Assembly: GCA_963824095.1 (NCBI GenBank)
Contig: CAWGNS010000007.1
Span: forward strand, 620,001 to 684,000
Reading direction: 5' to 3'
DNA length: 64,000 nucleotides
From: JBBDWJ01 sp963824095
GTDB taxonomy: Bacteria > Acidobacteriota > Terriglobia > Bryobacterales > UBA6623
Shown here: piece by piece, positions 40,896 through 49,238 of the stretch
Layout: every line of letters begins with the position of its first letter
How positions within the stretch are numbered: position 1 is the first letter of the stretch
Notes under the pieces: generated by a model
Seen by the model: only the letters and a program-made list of their open reading frames with translations
The model's database searches: none
Told to the model about the DNA's origin: nothing
Made by a program: the position numbers and the translations under genes

Positions 40896-42827
40896 TTGCC
40901 AGGCGGACAGCCGCCGGACTCCAAGAAACGGCCTCCGGACGCGGCCTATATACTTCGGAATGTGCGACTCCCGCTGATCTGGGGCTACGGCGCCGTGCTG
41001 ACCGCGGCGGCGGCGCTGGGCCTGGCGTTGGGCTGGAGCAACGCCGGAGTGCAGGTCGACCGCTGGGCCTACGACCTGCTGTTGCGGCTGCACACCCCGC
41101 CTCCGCAGCGCTCTTCGTGCCTGATTGTGGCCATCGACGAGGAGAGCCTCGACGCCTATGGCGGCGTGGCCGGGGTGCGTGCCCCGCTGGCGGCGGCCAT
41201 CGAGACCCTCGCGCGCTACCAGCCGGCGGCCCTCGCCATCGATATCGTCTTGTCGGAGCCGCGCTCTCCCCAGGAAAACGCGCCTCTCGAAAAGGCGCTG
41301 GCCGAGGCGTCGAACGTGGTGCTGGCGACGCACCTGCGTGCCGGAGCCGAGTCGGAGGAAACCGCCTGGGAGGCGCCGCTCGAGATCTTCGCTCGCCACG
41401 CCGCCGCGCTCGGCCACGTCCACGCCGACCCTGACGAGGACGCCGTCTGCCGCCAGGTGCTGCTGGCCAAGGCCGGCGGCCATACGCGCCGCTGGGCAAT
41501 GGCGCTCGAAGCCTACCGGTTGGCCCACGGCGGCGGCAAGATTCTGGAAACCGAGGCCGGCCTGGTGGTCGACGAGCAGTTCATTCCAGCTACCGCCCGC
41601 GAAGACCGCGCTTTGCGGATCTGGTATCCCAATCCGGTTTCATCGATCGAGCGGCTTTCGCTCAAGAGCCTGCTTGAGCACCCCGAAACGGCGGCGGTGG
41701 CGCGTGGCCGGGTCGTCTTCCTCGGCGTCGACGTGCTGGGCGGCCTCGACCGCTACCTGATGACGCCGTATTCGTTCGGGCAGCCCAAGTCCGGCGTCGA
41801 GATCAACGCCAGCCTTTTCGAAACCCTGGAGCATCGCCGTTTTCTGGTGAGTACCGGCGAAACCGTGACCGTGGCCGTCTCGCTGCTTTTCGCGCTGGCG
41901 CTGGCAGTGATTTTCTGGAAGCTGGCCGGCACGCGGGCACTCACCGCAGCGGCGGCCGTGCTGGTGGTTGCGGCTTTGACGCCGCCAGCCTTCTTCCAGA
42001 CCGGCCGCGTGCTGCCGTTCGCGCCGCCGGCGCTGGTCGCCTGGCTGTGCTTCCTCAGCGGCGGCGCCTACCACTACCTCGCCGTGCGCGGCCGGCTCAG
42101 CCTCGCCGAGGCGCAGCGCAGCCGCTACCAGCGGGCCGTCCACTACATCACCCACGAGATGCGCACGCCGCTGACCGCCATCCAGGGCTCGAGCGAGCTG
42201 ATCAGCCGCCACAGCCTCAGCGAAGAGAAGCAAAAGCAGATGGCGGGGCTGATCCATCGCGAGTCGCAGCGGCTGGCGCGCATGGTCGAAATCTTCCTCA
42301 ACGTCGAGCGGCTCTCCAGCGGCCAACTGCAACTGCACCGCGAAGCGATCGACGCCGACGAGATTCTGGCTTCCTGCATCGAGCGCTCGCAGCCGTTGGC
42401 CGGCCGCAAGCAAATCCAGATCGAACATCCGGTCAACGGGAAAAACCCGATCTGGGGCGATCGCGAATTTTTGGAATACGCCTGCTATAATCTGATCACC
42501 AACGCGGTCAAATATTCGCCCGCCCAGACCGCCATCACCGTCCGCTCCTGGCGCGACAGGAATTCCGTCCTGATTGCCGTCGAAGACCGCGGCTACGGCA
42601 TGAACGCCGAGGAGCTGCGCAACATCTTTCAGAAGTTCTATCGCACGAAAAGAGCCCAGGAATCGGGAGAAAGCGGCACCGGCCTGGGGCTGGCGATCGT
42701 GGAGGAAATCGTAGTGCAGCACGGCGGCACGATCGAGGTGGAAAGCCGTGTGAACCAGGGATCGCGGTTCACCCTTTCGCTGCCGCGAGCAACCGAAAGC
42801 CAAAGCGCCAACGTCTCACACAGTTAA
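40896..42827 (+). CDS. CHASE2-domain sensor histidine kinase
   Basis: 643-residue membrane sensor kinase starting at TTG 40896. After one N-terminal helix (LIWGYGAVLTAAAALGLALG) comes an extracytoplasmic CHASE2 domain at about residues 55-310 (VAIDEESLDAYGGVAGVRAP, ALAIDIVLSEPRSPQENAPL, VEINASLFETLEHR), then three helices near 325-395. The HisKA domain has its phospho-acceptor His420 in VHYITHEMRTPLTAIQGSSE. The HATPase domain has the N box YACYNLITNAVKYSP, G1 DRGYGMNAEE and G2 SGTGLGLAIVEEI. Its partner is the response regulator 279 bases downstream, although a mobile-looking hairpin separates them. Confidence 0.93.
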   Translation: MPGGQPPDSKKRPPDAAYILRNVRLPLIWGYGAVLTAAAALGLALGWSNAGVQVDRWAYDLLLRLHTPPPQRSSCLIVAIDEESLDAYGGVAGVRAPLAAAIETLARYQPAALAIDIVLSEPRSPQENAPLEKALAEASNVVLATHLRAGAESEETAWEAPLEIFARHAAALGHVHADPDEDAVCRQVLLAKAGGHTRRWAMALEAYRLAHGGGKILETEAGLVVDEQFIPATAREDRALRIWYPNPVSSIERLSLKSLLEHPETAAVARGRVVFLGVDVLGGLDRYLMTPYSFGQPKSGVEINASLFETLEHRRFLVSTGETVTVAVSLLFALALAVIFWKLAGTRALTAAAAVLVVAALTPPAFFQTGRVLPFAPPALVAWLCFLSGGAYHYLAVRGRLSLAEAQRSRYQRAVHYITHEMRTPLTAIQGSSELISRHSLSEEKQKQMAGLIHRESQRLARMVEIFLNVERLSSGQLQLHREAIDADEILASCIERSQPLAGRKQIQIEHPVNGKNPIWGDREFLEYACYNLITNAVKYSPAQTAITVRSWRDRNSVLIAVEDRGYGMNAEELRNIFQKFYRTKRAQESGESGTGLGLAIVEEIVVQHGGTIEVESRVNQGSRFTLSLPRATESQSANVSHS

Positions 42828-42890
42828 TGGCGGCCGACAATCCCAAGGTGACCACAAAAGCAATGCGCCCATCGGCTGCAAGGGAAACAG

Positions 42891-42922
42891 GAAACAGAGC
42901 CGCGCCCGGAAGGGTACGGGCT
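42891..42922. repeat. Family B palindromic repeat
   Basis: ACAGAGCCGCGCCCGGAAGG then GTACGGGCTC, closely matching 36546-36578, in the kinase-regulator spacer. Confidence 0.65.
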
Positions 42923-42946
42923 CTTGCATGCTCCCGGCAGCCCCTG

Positions 42947-43027
42947 GGGGACAGTCACCGTGTTTCGCGTCCTGCGAATCCTGTAAGTGACTGGCAGATC
43001 GGAGAGCGAAACGCGGTGACTGTCCCC
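42947..43027. repeat. Family D long hairpin (81 bases)
   Basis: The arms at 42947-42968 and 43006-43027 are 22 bases each and complementary with one mismatch (a possible G-U pair). The left begins GGGGACAGTCACCGTG and the right ends CGGTGACTGTCCCC. The 37-base middle contains TGCGAATCCTG. A second, weaker copy is at 26000-26076. GGGGACAG-ended hairpins resemble REP elements moved by IS200-type (RAYT) transposases; no such transposase gene is in the window. Confidence 0.75.
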
Positions 43028-43105
43028 TTCCGGCACCTTGCAGCGCAACAGATAGACAGGATTGTCCGCCCACGGAACCATCGGCCCTAAACCAATAACA
43101 ATCGC

Positions 43106-44425
43106 ATGAGTGAACGTCCCGAAATTCTGTTCGTCGAAGACGACCCCGCGGTGATCACCACCTTCACCGTCGGGCTGGAAGCGGAGGGCTATCCGATCGA
43201 GGGCGTCAGCTCCACCGCCGAAGCCTTGCGGCTGCTCGCCAACCATTCCTATCCGATCGTCATCACCGATATCTATCTCGACGAGCGCACCGGCCTCGAC
43301 GTGCTGCGGGCGGCGCGCGAGAACAACCCGCAGTGCCTGGTCATCGTGATCACCGGCCAGGGCACCATGGAAACCGTCATGGAGGCCACCGAGCGCGGCG
43401 CCTTCGAGTACCTGGCGAAGCCGTTCGACCTCAGCCGCCTGCTTGAAGTCGTGCGGCGGGCCGAGCGCGCCATGCAGACGCGCCGCGCCGCCGACGAGCC
43501 GCTGGAGATCCCGCCGACCGAGATGGTCGGCTTTTCAGCGGAAATGGTGGCGGTTTACAAAACGATTTCGCGCGCCGCGCCGACCGACGCGCCGGTTTTC
43601 CTCGAAGGCGAATCGGGCACCGGCAAGGAACTGGTGGCGCGCATGATCCACGACAACAGCCAGCGCCGCCACGGGCCGTTCATCCCGGTCGACTGCGGCT
43701 CGATCGCGACCGGCATCCTCGAAAGCGAGCTGTTCGGCAGCACCCGCGGCGCGTTCACCGGAGCCGACCGCGACCGCAGCGGCCTGTTTGAAGCCGCCCA
43801 CCAGGGCACCGTGTTTCTCGACGAGCTGGCCGAGGTCGACGGCGGCTTTCAGCTCAAGCTGCTGCGCTTCCTGCAGGAAAAGGAAATCCGCCCGCTGGGG
43901 TCTTCAAAAACGCGCAAGGTCGACGTGCGCGTTGTCGCCGCCACCAACCGCAATGTGCAGGAGTTGCTCGAGCAGGGCAAATTCCGGCAGGATCTGTGGT
44001 TCCGGCTGAATGTGGTGCGCATCCGGCTGCCGGCGCTGCGCGAGCGTCGCGGCGATATCCGGCCGCTGGCCGAGCATTTCCTGCGGCGTTTCAACAGCCT
44101 CTACAGCCGCCGGGCGCAGTTGGGGCCGGGCGCGTTGCAGGCGCTCGAGGAAGCCGAGTGGCCCGGCAACGTCCGCCAACTGCAGCATCTGATCGAGCGG
44201 CTGGTGATTCTCAATCCAATGGAAGTAATCGAGCCGGAAGCGATTCGCGAAGCGCTGGGCTCGCTCGAACCCCGCGCCAAGGCGGTGCAGTCGCTGGCCG
44301 ACGCCGAGGAAGAGCAGATCCGCAAAGTGCTGGCGGCGACCGGCGGCAATAAGACCCGCGCCGCGCAGATCCTCAACATCGAGCGCAAGACGCTCTACCG
44401 CAAGATCGAGCGGATGAAGCTGTAG
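43106..44425 (+). CDS. Sigma-54-dependent response regulator (NtrC family)
   Basis: 439 residues. N-terminal receiver domain (acidic pocket EDD at 11-13, phospho-acceptor Asp55 in IVITDIYLDE, Lys in EYLAKPFDL). Central AAA+ domain with Walker A GESGTGKELVAR, the sigma-54 contact loop GAFTGA in GSTRGAFTGADRD, Walker B GTVFLDELAEV and arginine fingers in FRQDLWFRLNVV. C-terminal Fis-type helix-turn-helix (TRAAQILNIERKTLYRKIER). With GAFTGA intact it should activate RpoN-dependent promoters on phosphorylation by the CHASE2 kinase. Targets are unknown. Its 3' end overlaps the convergent maf gene by 31 bases. Confidence 0.95.
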   Translation: MSERPEILFVEDDPAVITTFTVGLEAEGYPIEGVSSTAEALRLLANHSYPIVITDIYLDERTGLDVLRAARENNPQCLVIVITGQGTMETVMEATERGAFEYLAKPFDLSRLLEVVRRAERAMQTRRAADEPLEIPPTEMVGFSAEMVAVYKTISRAAPTDAPVFLEGESGTGKELVARMIHDNSQRRHGPFIPVDCGSIATGILESELFGSTRGAFTGADRDRSGLFEAAHQGTVFLDELAEVDGGFQLKLLRFLQEKEIRPLGSSKTRKVDVRVVAATNRNVQELLEQGKFRQDLWFRLNVVRIRLPALRERRGDIRPLAEHFLRRFNSLYSRRAQLGPGALQALEEAEWPGNVRQLQHLIERLVILNPMEVIEPEAIREALGSLEPRAKAVQSLADAEEEQIRKVLAATGGNKTRAAQILNIERKTLYRKIERMKL

Positions 44426-44946
44426 ACGCGCGCCACCGGCAGCCCGACAACGTTGAAATAGCAGCCCTCGACGCCCGCGACGAACTTCGAAGCCTCGCCC
44501 TGGATGCCATAGCCGCCGGCCTTGTCGAACGGCTCCCCGCTCGCCACGTAAGCGTCGATCTCGTCGCCGCTCAGCTCCAGAAATTCCACCGCCGTGGTTT
44601 CGACCGCGGTTTGGGCGGACACTCCGTCGTAGAAGCAAATGCCCGTCATCACCTGGTGGGTGCGGCCCGAGAGCAGCCGCAGCATGCGGACCGCGTCGGC
44701 GGCGTCGGATGGCTTGCCCAGCAGCAGGCCATCGAGAGTCACCACCGTATCGGCCCCCAAGGTCAACTCGCCCGGCCGCCAGACCGCCCGAGCCTTGGCC
44801 TCGGCCAGCCGCAGCACATAGGCCTCGGGAGCCTCGTTCGCCCGAGCCCGTTCATCCACATCGGCGGGCCGCACGCGAAACGGAACCCGGGCAATCCGCA
44901 GCAATTCCGACCGCCGGGGAGAAGCGGAAGCCAAAACCAATTCCAT
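44395..44946 (-). CDS. maf: Maf-family nucleoside triphosphate pyrophosphatase
   Basis: Cytoplasmic pyrophosphatase that hydrolyses dTTP/UTP or modified nucleotides to monophosphates. 183 residues from ATG 44946, starting MELVLASASPRRSELLRIAR, the family signature. It also has VLRLAEAKARAV, LTLGADTVVTLDGLLLGKPS, and YVASGEPFDKAGGYGIQGEA. The frame continues upstream to 45147 through repeat sequence, which was excluded. Convergent overlap with the response regulator (31 bases) places its C-terminal codons inside the regulator's helix-turn-helix end. Confidence 0.95.
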   Translation of the reverse strand: MELVLASASPRRSELLRIARVPFRVRPADVDERARANEAPEAYVLRLAEAKARAVWRPGELTLGADTVVTLDGLLLGKPSDAADAVRMLRLLSGRTHQVMTGICFYDGVSAQTAVETTAVEFLELSGDEIDAYVASGEPFDKAGGYGIQGEASKFVAGVEGCYFNVVGLPVARVYSFIRSILR

Positions 44947-44988
44947 CGGTCTACGTATCGTAAACCAGCAAGGCAGATTTGCAGAACC

Positions 44989-45228
44989 AGTGGGGCAGGC
45001 TTCCAGCCTGCCCAAAACTGCAAGACCCAGCCAAACCGCCACCCCCCGTAGCGCAGGGGTGGCGTTTTTCCAGACCTGCGGTATTACCCACCGCCGGCCC
45101 CCAAGGGAAATCCACCGCCACCCCCACCCCATCCGCCAACCCGCCAACCAAAAGAACCGCAGGTCTCTGTGAGCCCCGCGCTACGGGTGATGCGCCACAA
45201 CCCAGGGCAGGCCGGAGGCCTGCCCCAC
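44989..45228. repeat. Cluster of family A and C repeats between maf and the DUF721 gene
   Basis: From left: family A at 44989-45014 (TGGGGCAGGCTTCCAGCCTG), family C at 45044-45081 (CCCCGTAGCGCAGGGGTGGC then ...CAGACCTGCGG), an inverted family C arm at 45157-45187 (CCGCAGGTCTCTGTGAGCCC then CGCGCTACGGG), and inverted family A at 45204-45228 (AGGGCAGGCCGGAGGCCTGC). The order A-C-(inverted C)-(inverted A) makes a nested inverted structure of about 240 bases. Confidence 0.75.
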
Positions 45229-45258
45229 CGCCGTGCTAGAATAGCCCACCGAGCTACT

Positions 45259-45657
45259 TTGAAACCCGCCAAAGACAGTCTGCTTTCGGTCTACCGGGCG
45301 TCGGCCAACGACAGCTCCTGGCATGCTTCCGACATCGTGCCGTTCTGGATGGCCGCGGTGGGGCGCGAGCTCGGCCACCGCACGCGCCCCACTTGGTTCC
45401 ACAACGGCCGCTTGACCGTCGATGTCGACGGCGCCGAGTGGCGCGAGCAGTTGTTCCCTCTCACCGGCAACATCCTGGTGCGGCTCAACAAGCTGCTCGG
45501 CCGGCAGCAGGTGCAGTGGATCGACTACCGCCTGGCGCAGGTGCCGCGCCGCCCGCCCGGACGCGCCGCCACGGCTGAGCCCCGCGATGAGGCCTCGGGG
45601 ATTCAGGATCCTCAACTTCGACGCCTCTATCGTGCTTCAATGAAGAGATCCCGGTAA
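45259..45657 (+). CDS. DUF721/DciA-like protein
   Basis: 132 residues from TTG 45259. The family core is IVPFWMAAVGRELGHRTRPT, then FHNGRLTVDVDGAEWREQLF and ILVRLNKLLG, with the alternating beta pattern of DUF721. DciA (DUF721) loads the replicative helicase DnaB in bacteria lacking DnaC/DnaI; members are short KH-like proteins. An earlier formal start at 45169 would translate palindromic repeat and was rejected. The C-terminal QDPQLRRLYRASMKRSR is basic. It stands 26 bases before gatC, probably co-transcribed. Confidence 0.75.
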   Translation: MKPAKDSLLSVYRASANDSSWHASDIVPFWMAAVGRELGHRTRPTWFHNGRLTVDVDGAEWREQLFPLTGNILVRLNKLLGRQQVQWIDYRLAQVPRRPPGRAATAEPRDEASGIQDPQLRRLYRASMKRSR

Positions 45658-45682
45658 GCGAACCGGCAAGCGAGCACGCCGC

Positions 45683-45982
45683 GTGAAGATCACCCTAGAC
45701 GAAGTCCGCTACATCAGCGAATTGGCGAATCTGCGCCTGAGCGAAGAGGATCTGCAGAAATACGCCGCCGACATGGAGGAAATCCTCACCTACGTCGCAC
45801 AACTCGAAAAGCTCGACACCAGCGGCGTCGAGCCGATGGCACAGGTGCTCTATCCCGGCGAGGAAAACGCGACGCTGCGGCCCGACCAGGTGCGTCCGTC
45901 GCTCGACCGCGAGCTGGCGCTGAAGCCAGCCCCGGCCTCGGGCTCCGGGCACTTCAAGGTCCCCAAGGTGATCGAGCGCTAA
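45683..45982 (+). CDS. gatC: Asp-tRNA(Asn)/Glu-tRNA(Gln) amidotransferase subunit C
   Basis: Small 99-residue subunit that stabilises GatA in the GatCAB complex, which amidates misacylated Glu-tRNA(Gln) and Asp-tRNA(Asn). GTG start, MKITLDEVRYISELANLRLS, with EILTYVAQLEKLDTSGVEPM and the C-terminal GHFKVPKVIER. gatA follows after 135 bases, including a family C repeat. gatB is not in the window. Confidence 0.95.
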   Translation: MKITLDEVRYISELANLRLSEEDLQKYAADMEEILTYVAQLEKLDTSGVEPMAQVLYPGEENATLRPDQVRPSLDRELALKPAPASGSGHFKVPKVIER

Positions 45983-45993
45983 AGCAAGCAGCG

Positions 45994-46032
45994 CCGCTAG
46001 CGCGGGCTCGGCGCTGCGGTCAGACCTGCGGC
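45994..46032. repeat. Family C repeat between gatC and gatA
   Basis: CCGCTAGCGCGGGCTCGGCG then CTGCGGTCAGACCTGCGG, a variant of the family C element, placed 86 bases before the gatA ATG. Confidence 0.55.
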
Positions 46033-46117
46033 CTTGAACGCAACCGAACGAGCCGGAACACAACCGAACGCAAGTACCCGAAACATTCGGCCCGCCCATA
46101 ACATTTCGAACTTCTCC

Positions 46118-47569
46118 ATGGACGATTACCGCAAACTGACGATCGACGGCATCCAAGCCGGTCTGCGCGAAAAACGCTTCAGCGCCAAAGAACTGACCCA
46201 GGAAGCGCTGCGCCTGGCCGAAGGCGAAAACGAGCAGTTCGGCGTGTTTCTCCACTTCGCGCCCGAGCAGGCCATGGCCGCGGCCGGGAAGGTCGACGCC
46301 GATCTCGCCGCCGGCAACCCGCTGGGCCCGCTGGGCGGTGTACCCGTAGCGGTCAAAGACGTCATCATGACCGCAGGCCGCCGCACGACCTGCGCCTCGA
46401 AGCTGCTCGAACACTACGTCGCGCCCTACAGCGCGACGGCGGTCGAACGCCTCGAAGCCGCCGGCGGCATCATCATCGGCAAGACCAACTGCGACGAATT
46501 CGCGATGGGCTCGTCGAACGAAAACTCGGCGTTCTATCCGGTGCGCAACCCCGTCGCTCCCGACCGCGTTCCCGGCGGCTCGAGCGGCGGCTCGGCGGCC
46601 GCGGTCGCCGGTGGCTACGTGCCCATTTCGCTCGGTTCCGACACTGGCGGCTCGATCCGTCAGCCGGCGTCGTTCTGCGGCGTCATCGGCGTGCTGCCCA
46701 CCTATGGCCGCGTCTCGCGCTACGGCCTGGTGGCGTTCGCCAGCTCGCTCGACCACATCGGCCCGTTCTCTCGCACCGTGAAGGACTCCGCCACGCTGCT
46801 GAAGGTGATCGCCGGGCGCGACCCCGCCGACGCCACCTGCGCCGAAGCGCCCGTGCCCGACTACCCGGCCGAATTGGCCGCCGGCGTCAAGGGCCTGCGC
46901 ATCGGCGTCCCCAAGGAATACTTCGGCCAGGGCCTCGACCCCGCCGTCGGCGCGCGCATCCAAAGCGGGCTTGACGTATTCAAGAAGCTGGGCTGCGAGA
47001 TCCGGGAAATCAGCCTGCCGCACACCGAGTACGCCGTCGGGGCCTACTACCTGATCTGCACCGCCGAGGCCAGTTCCAACCTCGCTCGCTACGACGGCGT
47101 GCGCTATACCTTTCGCTCCGAAAACTCCGAAACGCTCAGCGACATGTACCGCAACACCCGCGGCGAGGGCTTCGGCAAGGAAGTCACGCGGCGCATCATC
47201 CTGGGGACATATGTCCTCAGCGCGGGGTACTACGACGCTTATTACCGCAAAGCCCAGAAAGTCCGTGCCCTGATTGCGGCGGACTTCACCACGGCTTTTG
47301 AGGGCGTGGATGCTATCATTGGGCCGGTGTCGCCTTTTCCGGCGTTCAAGCTCGGTGAGAAGGTGCAGGACCCGCTGGAGATGTACCTCTCCGACATTTA
47401 CACGATTACGGCCAGCCTGGCGGGCATTCCCGGCATCAGCGTGCCGTGCGGCAAATCGGCCGAGGGGCTGCCGGTCGGCATGCAGATCCTCACCAACCAT
47501 TTCGAGGAATCGCGGCTGCTGCGGCTGGCGAACGCGTTTGAACAGGCGGGAGGGTTCGAGGTTTCTTGA
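46118..47569 (+). CDS. gatA: Asp-tRNA(Asn)/Glu-tRNA(Gln) amidotransferase subunit A
   Basis: Amidase-signature enzyme of GatCAB that releases ammonia from glutamine; 483 residues from ATG 46118 (MDDYRKLTIDGIQAGLREKR). The catalytic Lys is in VPVAVKDVIMT, the Ser-rich block GSSNENSAFYPVRNP and VPGGSSGGSAAAVAGG gives the cis-Ser, and GSDTGGSIRQPASFCGV carries the nucleophile Ser. The C-terminal GISVPCGKSAEGLPVGMQIL matches GatA. A longer start at 46034 is possible but runs through sequence lacking conservation. The stop TGA overlaps the next ATG by one base. Confidence 0.96.
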   Translation: MDDYRKLTIDGIQAGLREKRFSAKELTQEALRLAEGENEQFGVFLHFAPEQAMAAAGKVDADLAAGNPLGPLGGVPVAVKDVIMTAGRRTTCASKLLEHYVAPYSATAVERLEAAGGIIIGKTNCDEFAMGSSNENSAFYPVRNPVAPDRVPGGSSGGSAAAVAGGYVPISLGSDTGGSIRQPASFCGVIGVLPTYGRVSRYGLVAFASSLDHIGPFSRTVKDSATLLKVIAGRDPADATCAEAPVPDYPAELAAGVKGLRIGVPKEYFGQGLDPAVGARIQSGLDVFKKLGCEIREISLPHTEYAVGAYYLICTAEASSNLARYDGVRYTFRSENSETLSDMYRNTRGEGFGKEVTRRIILGTYVLSAGYYDAYYRKAQKVRALIAADFTTAFEGVDAIIGPVSPFPAFKLGEKVQDPLEMYLSDIYTITASLAGIPGISVPCGKSAEGLPVGMQILTNHFEESRLLRLANAFEQAGGFEVS

Positions 47570-48636
47570 TGAAACTCAGCCAAGCCGCCGCGAGGCGGGT
47601 CGCTCGCTGGCGCTCCCTGAACGGGGGCTGCCTGGCACGTTTTCACGCCGCAACGCAACATTTCGGCGCCGCGGGCCGTCTCACGGGAGAGGCCCCTATC
47701 CGCGTATTGACAATTCCCGCCCTTCGACTCTCGCTCTGCCTGGCGGCGAGTCTGGCCATGCTGGCGAGTTCCGCCCAGGCTCAGAATGCGGCCCGCGACG
47801 GCGTCGATGTGGCCTTCGACCAGCTCTATAACTTCCAATTTTCCGCCGCGCACCAAACGCTGGACCGCTACGACCGCGCGCATCCCGACGATCCGATGTC
47901 GGCCGCGGCGCGCTCGGCAGTCTACCTGTTCACCGAGCTGGACCGGCTCGACCTGCTTGCCTCGGAGTTCTTTCAGGATCGCGGCGACCGGCTGCGTGCA
48001 ACCAAGCTCGACCCCGACCCGGTCCTGCGGGAAAAGCTGTTCGCCTCGACCAAGCGCACCCGCGAGCTGGCCCAAAAGCTGCTCGAAAACAACCCCGACC
48101 ATCCCGACGCCTGGTTCGCGCTTTCGACCGCGGCCGGCATCGAGAGCGACTATCTGTTTTTCGTGGAAAAGAAGCGCCTCGCCTCGCTGAAGTTGCACAA
48201 GGAATCCCACGGCTATTGCCTGAAGCTGCTCGAGATCGACCCCGATTATCCTGACGCCTACCTCACTAGTGGCTTTTACGAATACCTGGTCGGCGACCTG
48301 CCGTTTTTCCTGCGCTGGTTCATTCACTTCGACGGCGTCGAGGGCGACAAGCAGAAGGGGATCGATCGGCTGCAGTACGTCTCGAAAAACGCCCGCTACA
48401 GCGCCGGGTTCGCCAAAGTGCTTCTGGCGGCCGTATTTCTGCGCGAGGACCGCCCGTCGGACTCGGTCGAGATGCTTACCGAGCTCTCCAACCGTTATCC
48501 GAAGAACCCGCTGTTTCCGCGCGAAGCCCGCCGCCTCTGCCAGGAATACAAGCTCCCGGTACCCACCACCCTGGCCGCCGAAGAAAGCGGCGGACTCGCC
48601 CCCGGAGCCGAAAAGGACGAAACCGCCCGCCCCTGA
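47569..48636 (+). CDS. Exported TPR-like protein of unknown function
   Basis: About 355 residues from ATG 47569 (ATG overlaps the gatA stop). Residues 1-46 are basic and poorly conserved in appearance, then a hydrophobic export signal (ALRLSLCLAASLAMLASSAQ) is at about 51-71. A TTG at 47707, just before this signal, may be the real start. The mature part is all-helical with TPR-like phrases (ARDGVDVAFDQLYNFQFSAA, ELAQKLLENNPDHPDAWFAL, YCLKLLEIDPDYPDAYLTSG, TELSNRYPKNPLFPREARRL). It probably acts as a periplasmic protein-protein scaffold; no named family is recognised. Confidence 0.7.
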   Translation: MKLSQAAARRVARWRSLNGGCLARFHAATQHFGAAGRLTGEAPIRVLTIPALRLSLCLAASLAMLASSAQAQNAARDGVDVAFDQLYNFQFSAAHQTLDRYDRAHPDDPMSAAARSAVYLFTELDRLDLLASEFFQDRGDRLRATKLDPDPVLREKLFASTKRTRELAQKLLENNPDHPDAWFALSTAAGIESDYLFFVEKKRLASLKLHKESHGYCLKLLEIDPDYPDAYLTSGFYEYLVGDLPFFLRWFIHFDGVEGDKQKGIDRLQYVSKNARYSAGFAKVLLAAVFLREDRPSDSVEMLTELSNRYPKNPLFPREARRLCQEYKLPVPTTLAAEESGGLAPGAEKDETARP

Positions 48637-49238
48637 CCCCGCAAAGACCGCCGGTCCCCGCTCCAGACCCCGGCCCGTAGCGCAGGGCTGGCGCTTCGCC
48701 AGACCTGCGGCATTCTAATCCGCCGGAACACCGAACGTCTCGGCCCTCCGATGCGTTGCCTCGTCCACCTTGCATTTCCCTCCTCCCGCCGCCCGCCCGA
48801 TAGATAGCCCCGGCCACAAATCGCCACTCGCAGCCGCGGGCGTCAGCCCGCACTGAGAGCCCACCCTAGCCTCGCCTGTCGCTAGACGGCCACCGACGCA
48901 CGACCCCACCGCGCAGCGCGGGCTCACGCCCGCGGCTCCGAGCGACGTGTCCAAGACCCAGCCACCCTCACCCGTAGCCCAAAACACCCCACCAACCGCC
49001 CCGCGCTGCATCGCTCGCGTTTTCCGTATATCCTAAGAGCATGGGCGGCCGTTCCCGACCGGGGCGGCTTTCACTCCCGTGAAGAACTTCCAGGAAGCCA
49101 GGTTTCCCTACAACGCGTCACACATGTCGTCGTGCGCGGCGGAATAGCGCCGCGCGGGCATGATCGTCCCCCTTCGGCTTCCCGCTCTCGCTATTCGTTA
49201 AATCACGCCGGGTCTTGGAGACCCGTAAGGACTTACTC
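48637..49238. other. 600-base spacer with family B and C repeats
   Basis: No supported gene. Repeats at 48674-48710 (CCCGTAGCGCAGGGCTGGCG then ...AGACCTGCGG, family C), 48831-48853 (CAGCCGCGGGCGTCAGCCCG, family B) and 48915-48938 (AGCGCGGGCTCACGCCCGCG, an inverted family B arm). The last 200 bases should hold the promoter of the aminotransferase gene; none is obvious. Confidence 0.6.
49209..49225 (+). promoter_or_regulatory. Hairpin directly before the aminotransferase ribosome-binding site
   Basis: CGGGTCT-tgg-AGACCCG is a perfect 7-bp stem with a 3-base loop. AAGG follows within 3 bases and the ATG is 13 bases after the stem. It could influence translation initiation. There is no T-tract, so it is not an intrinsic terminator. 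Confidence 0.4.
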
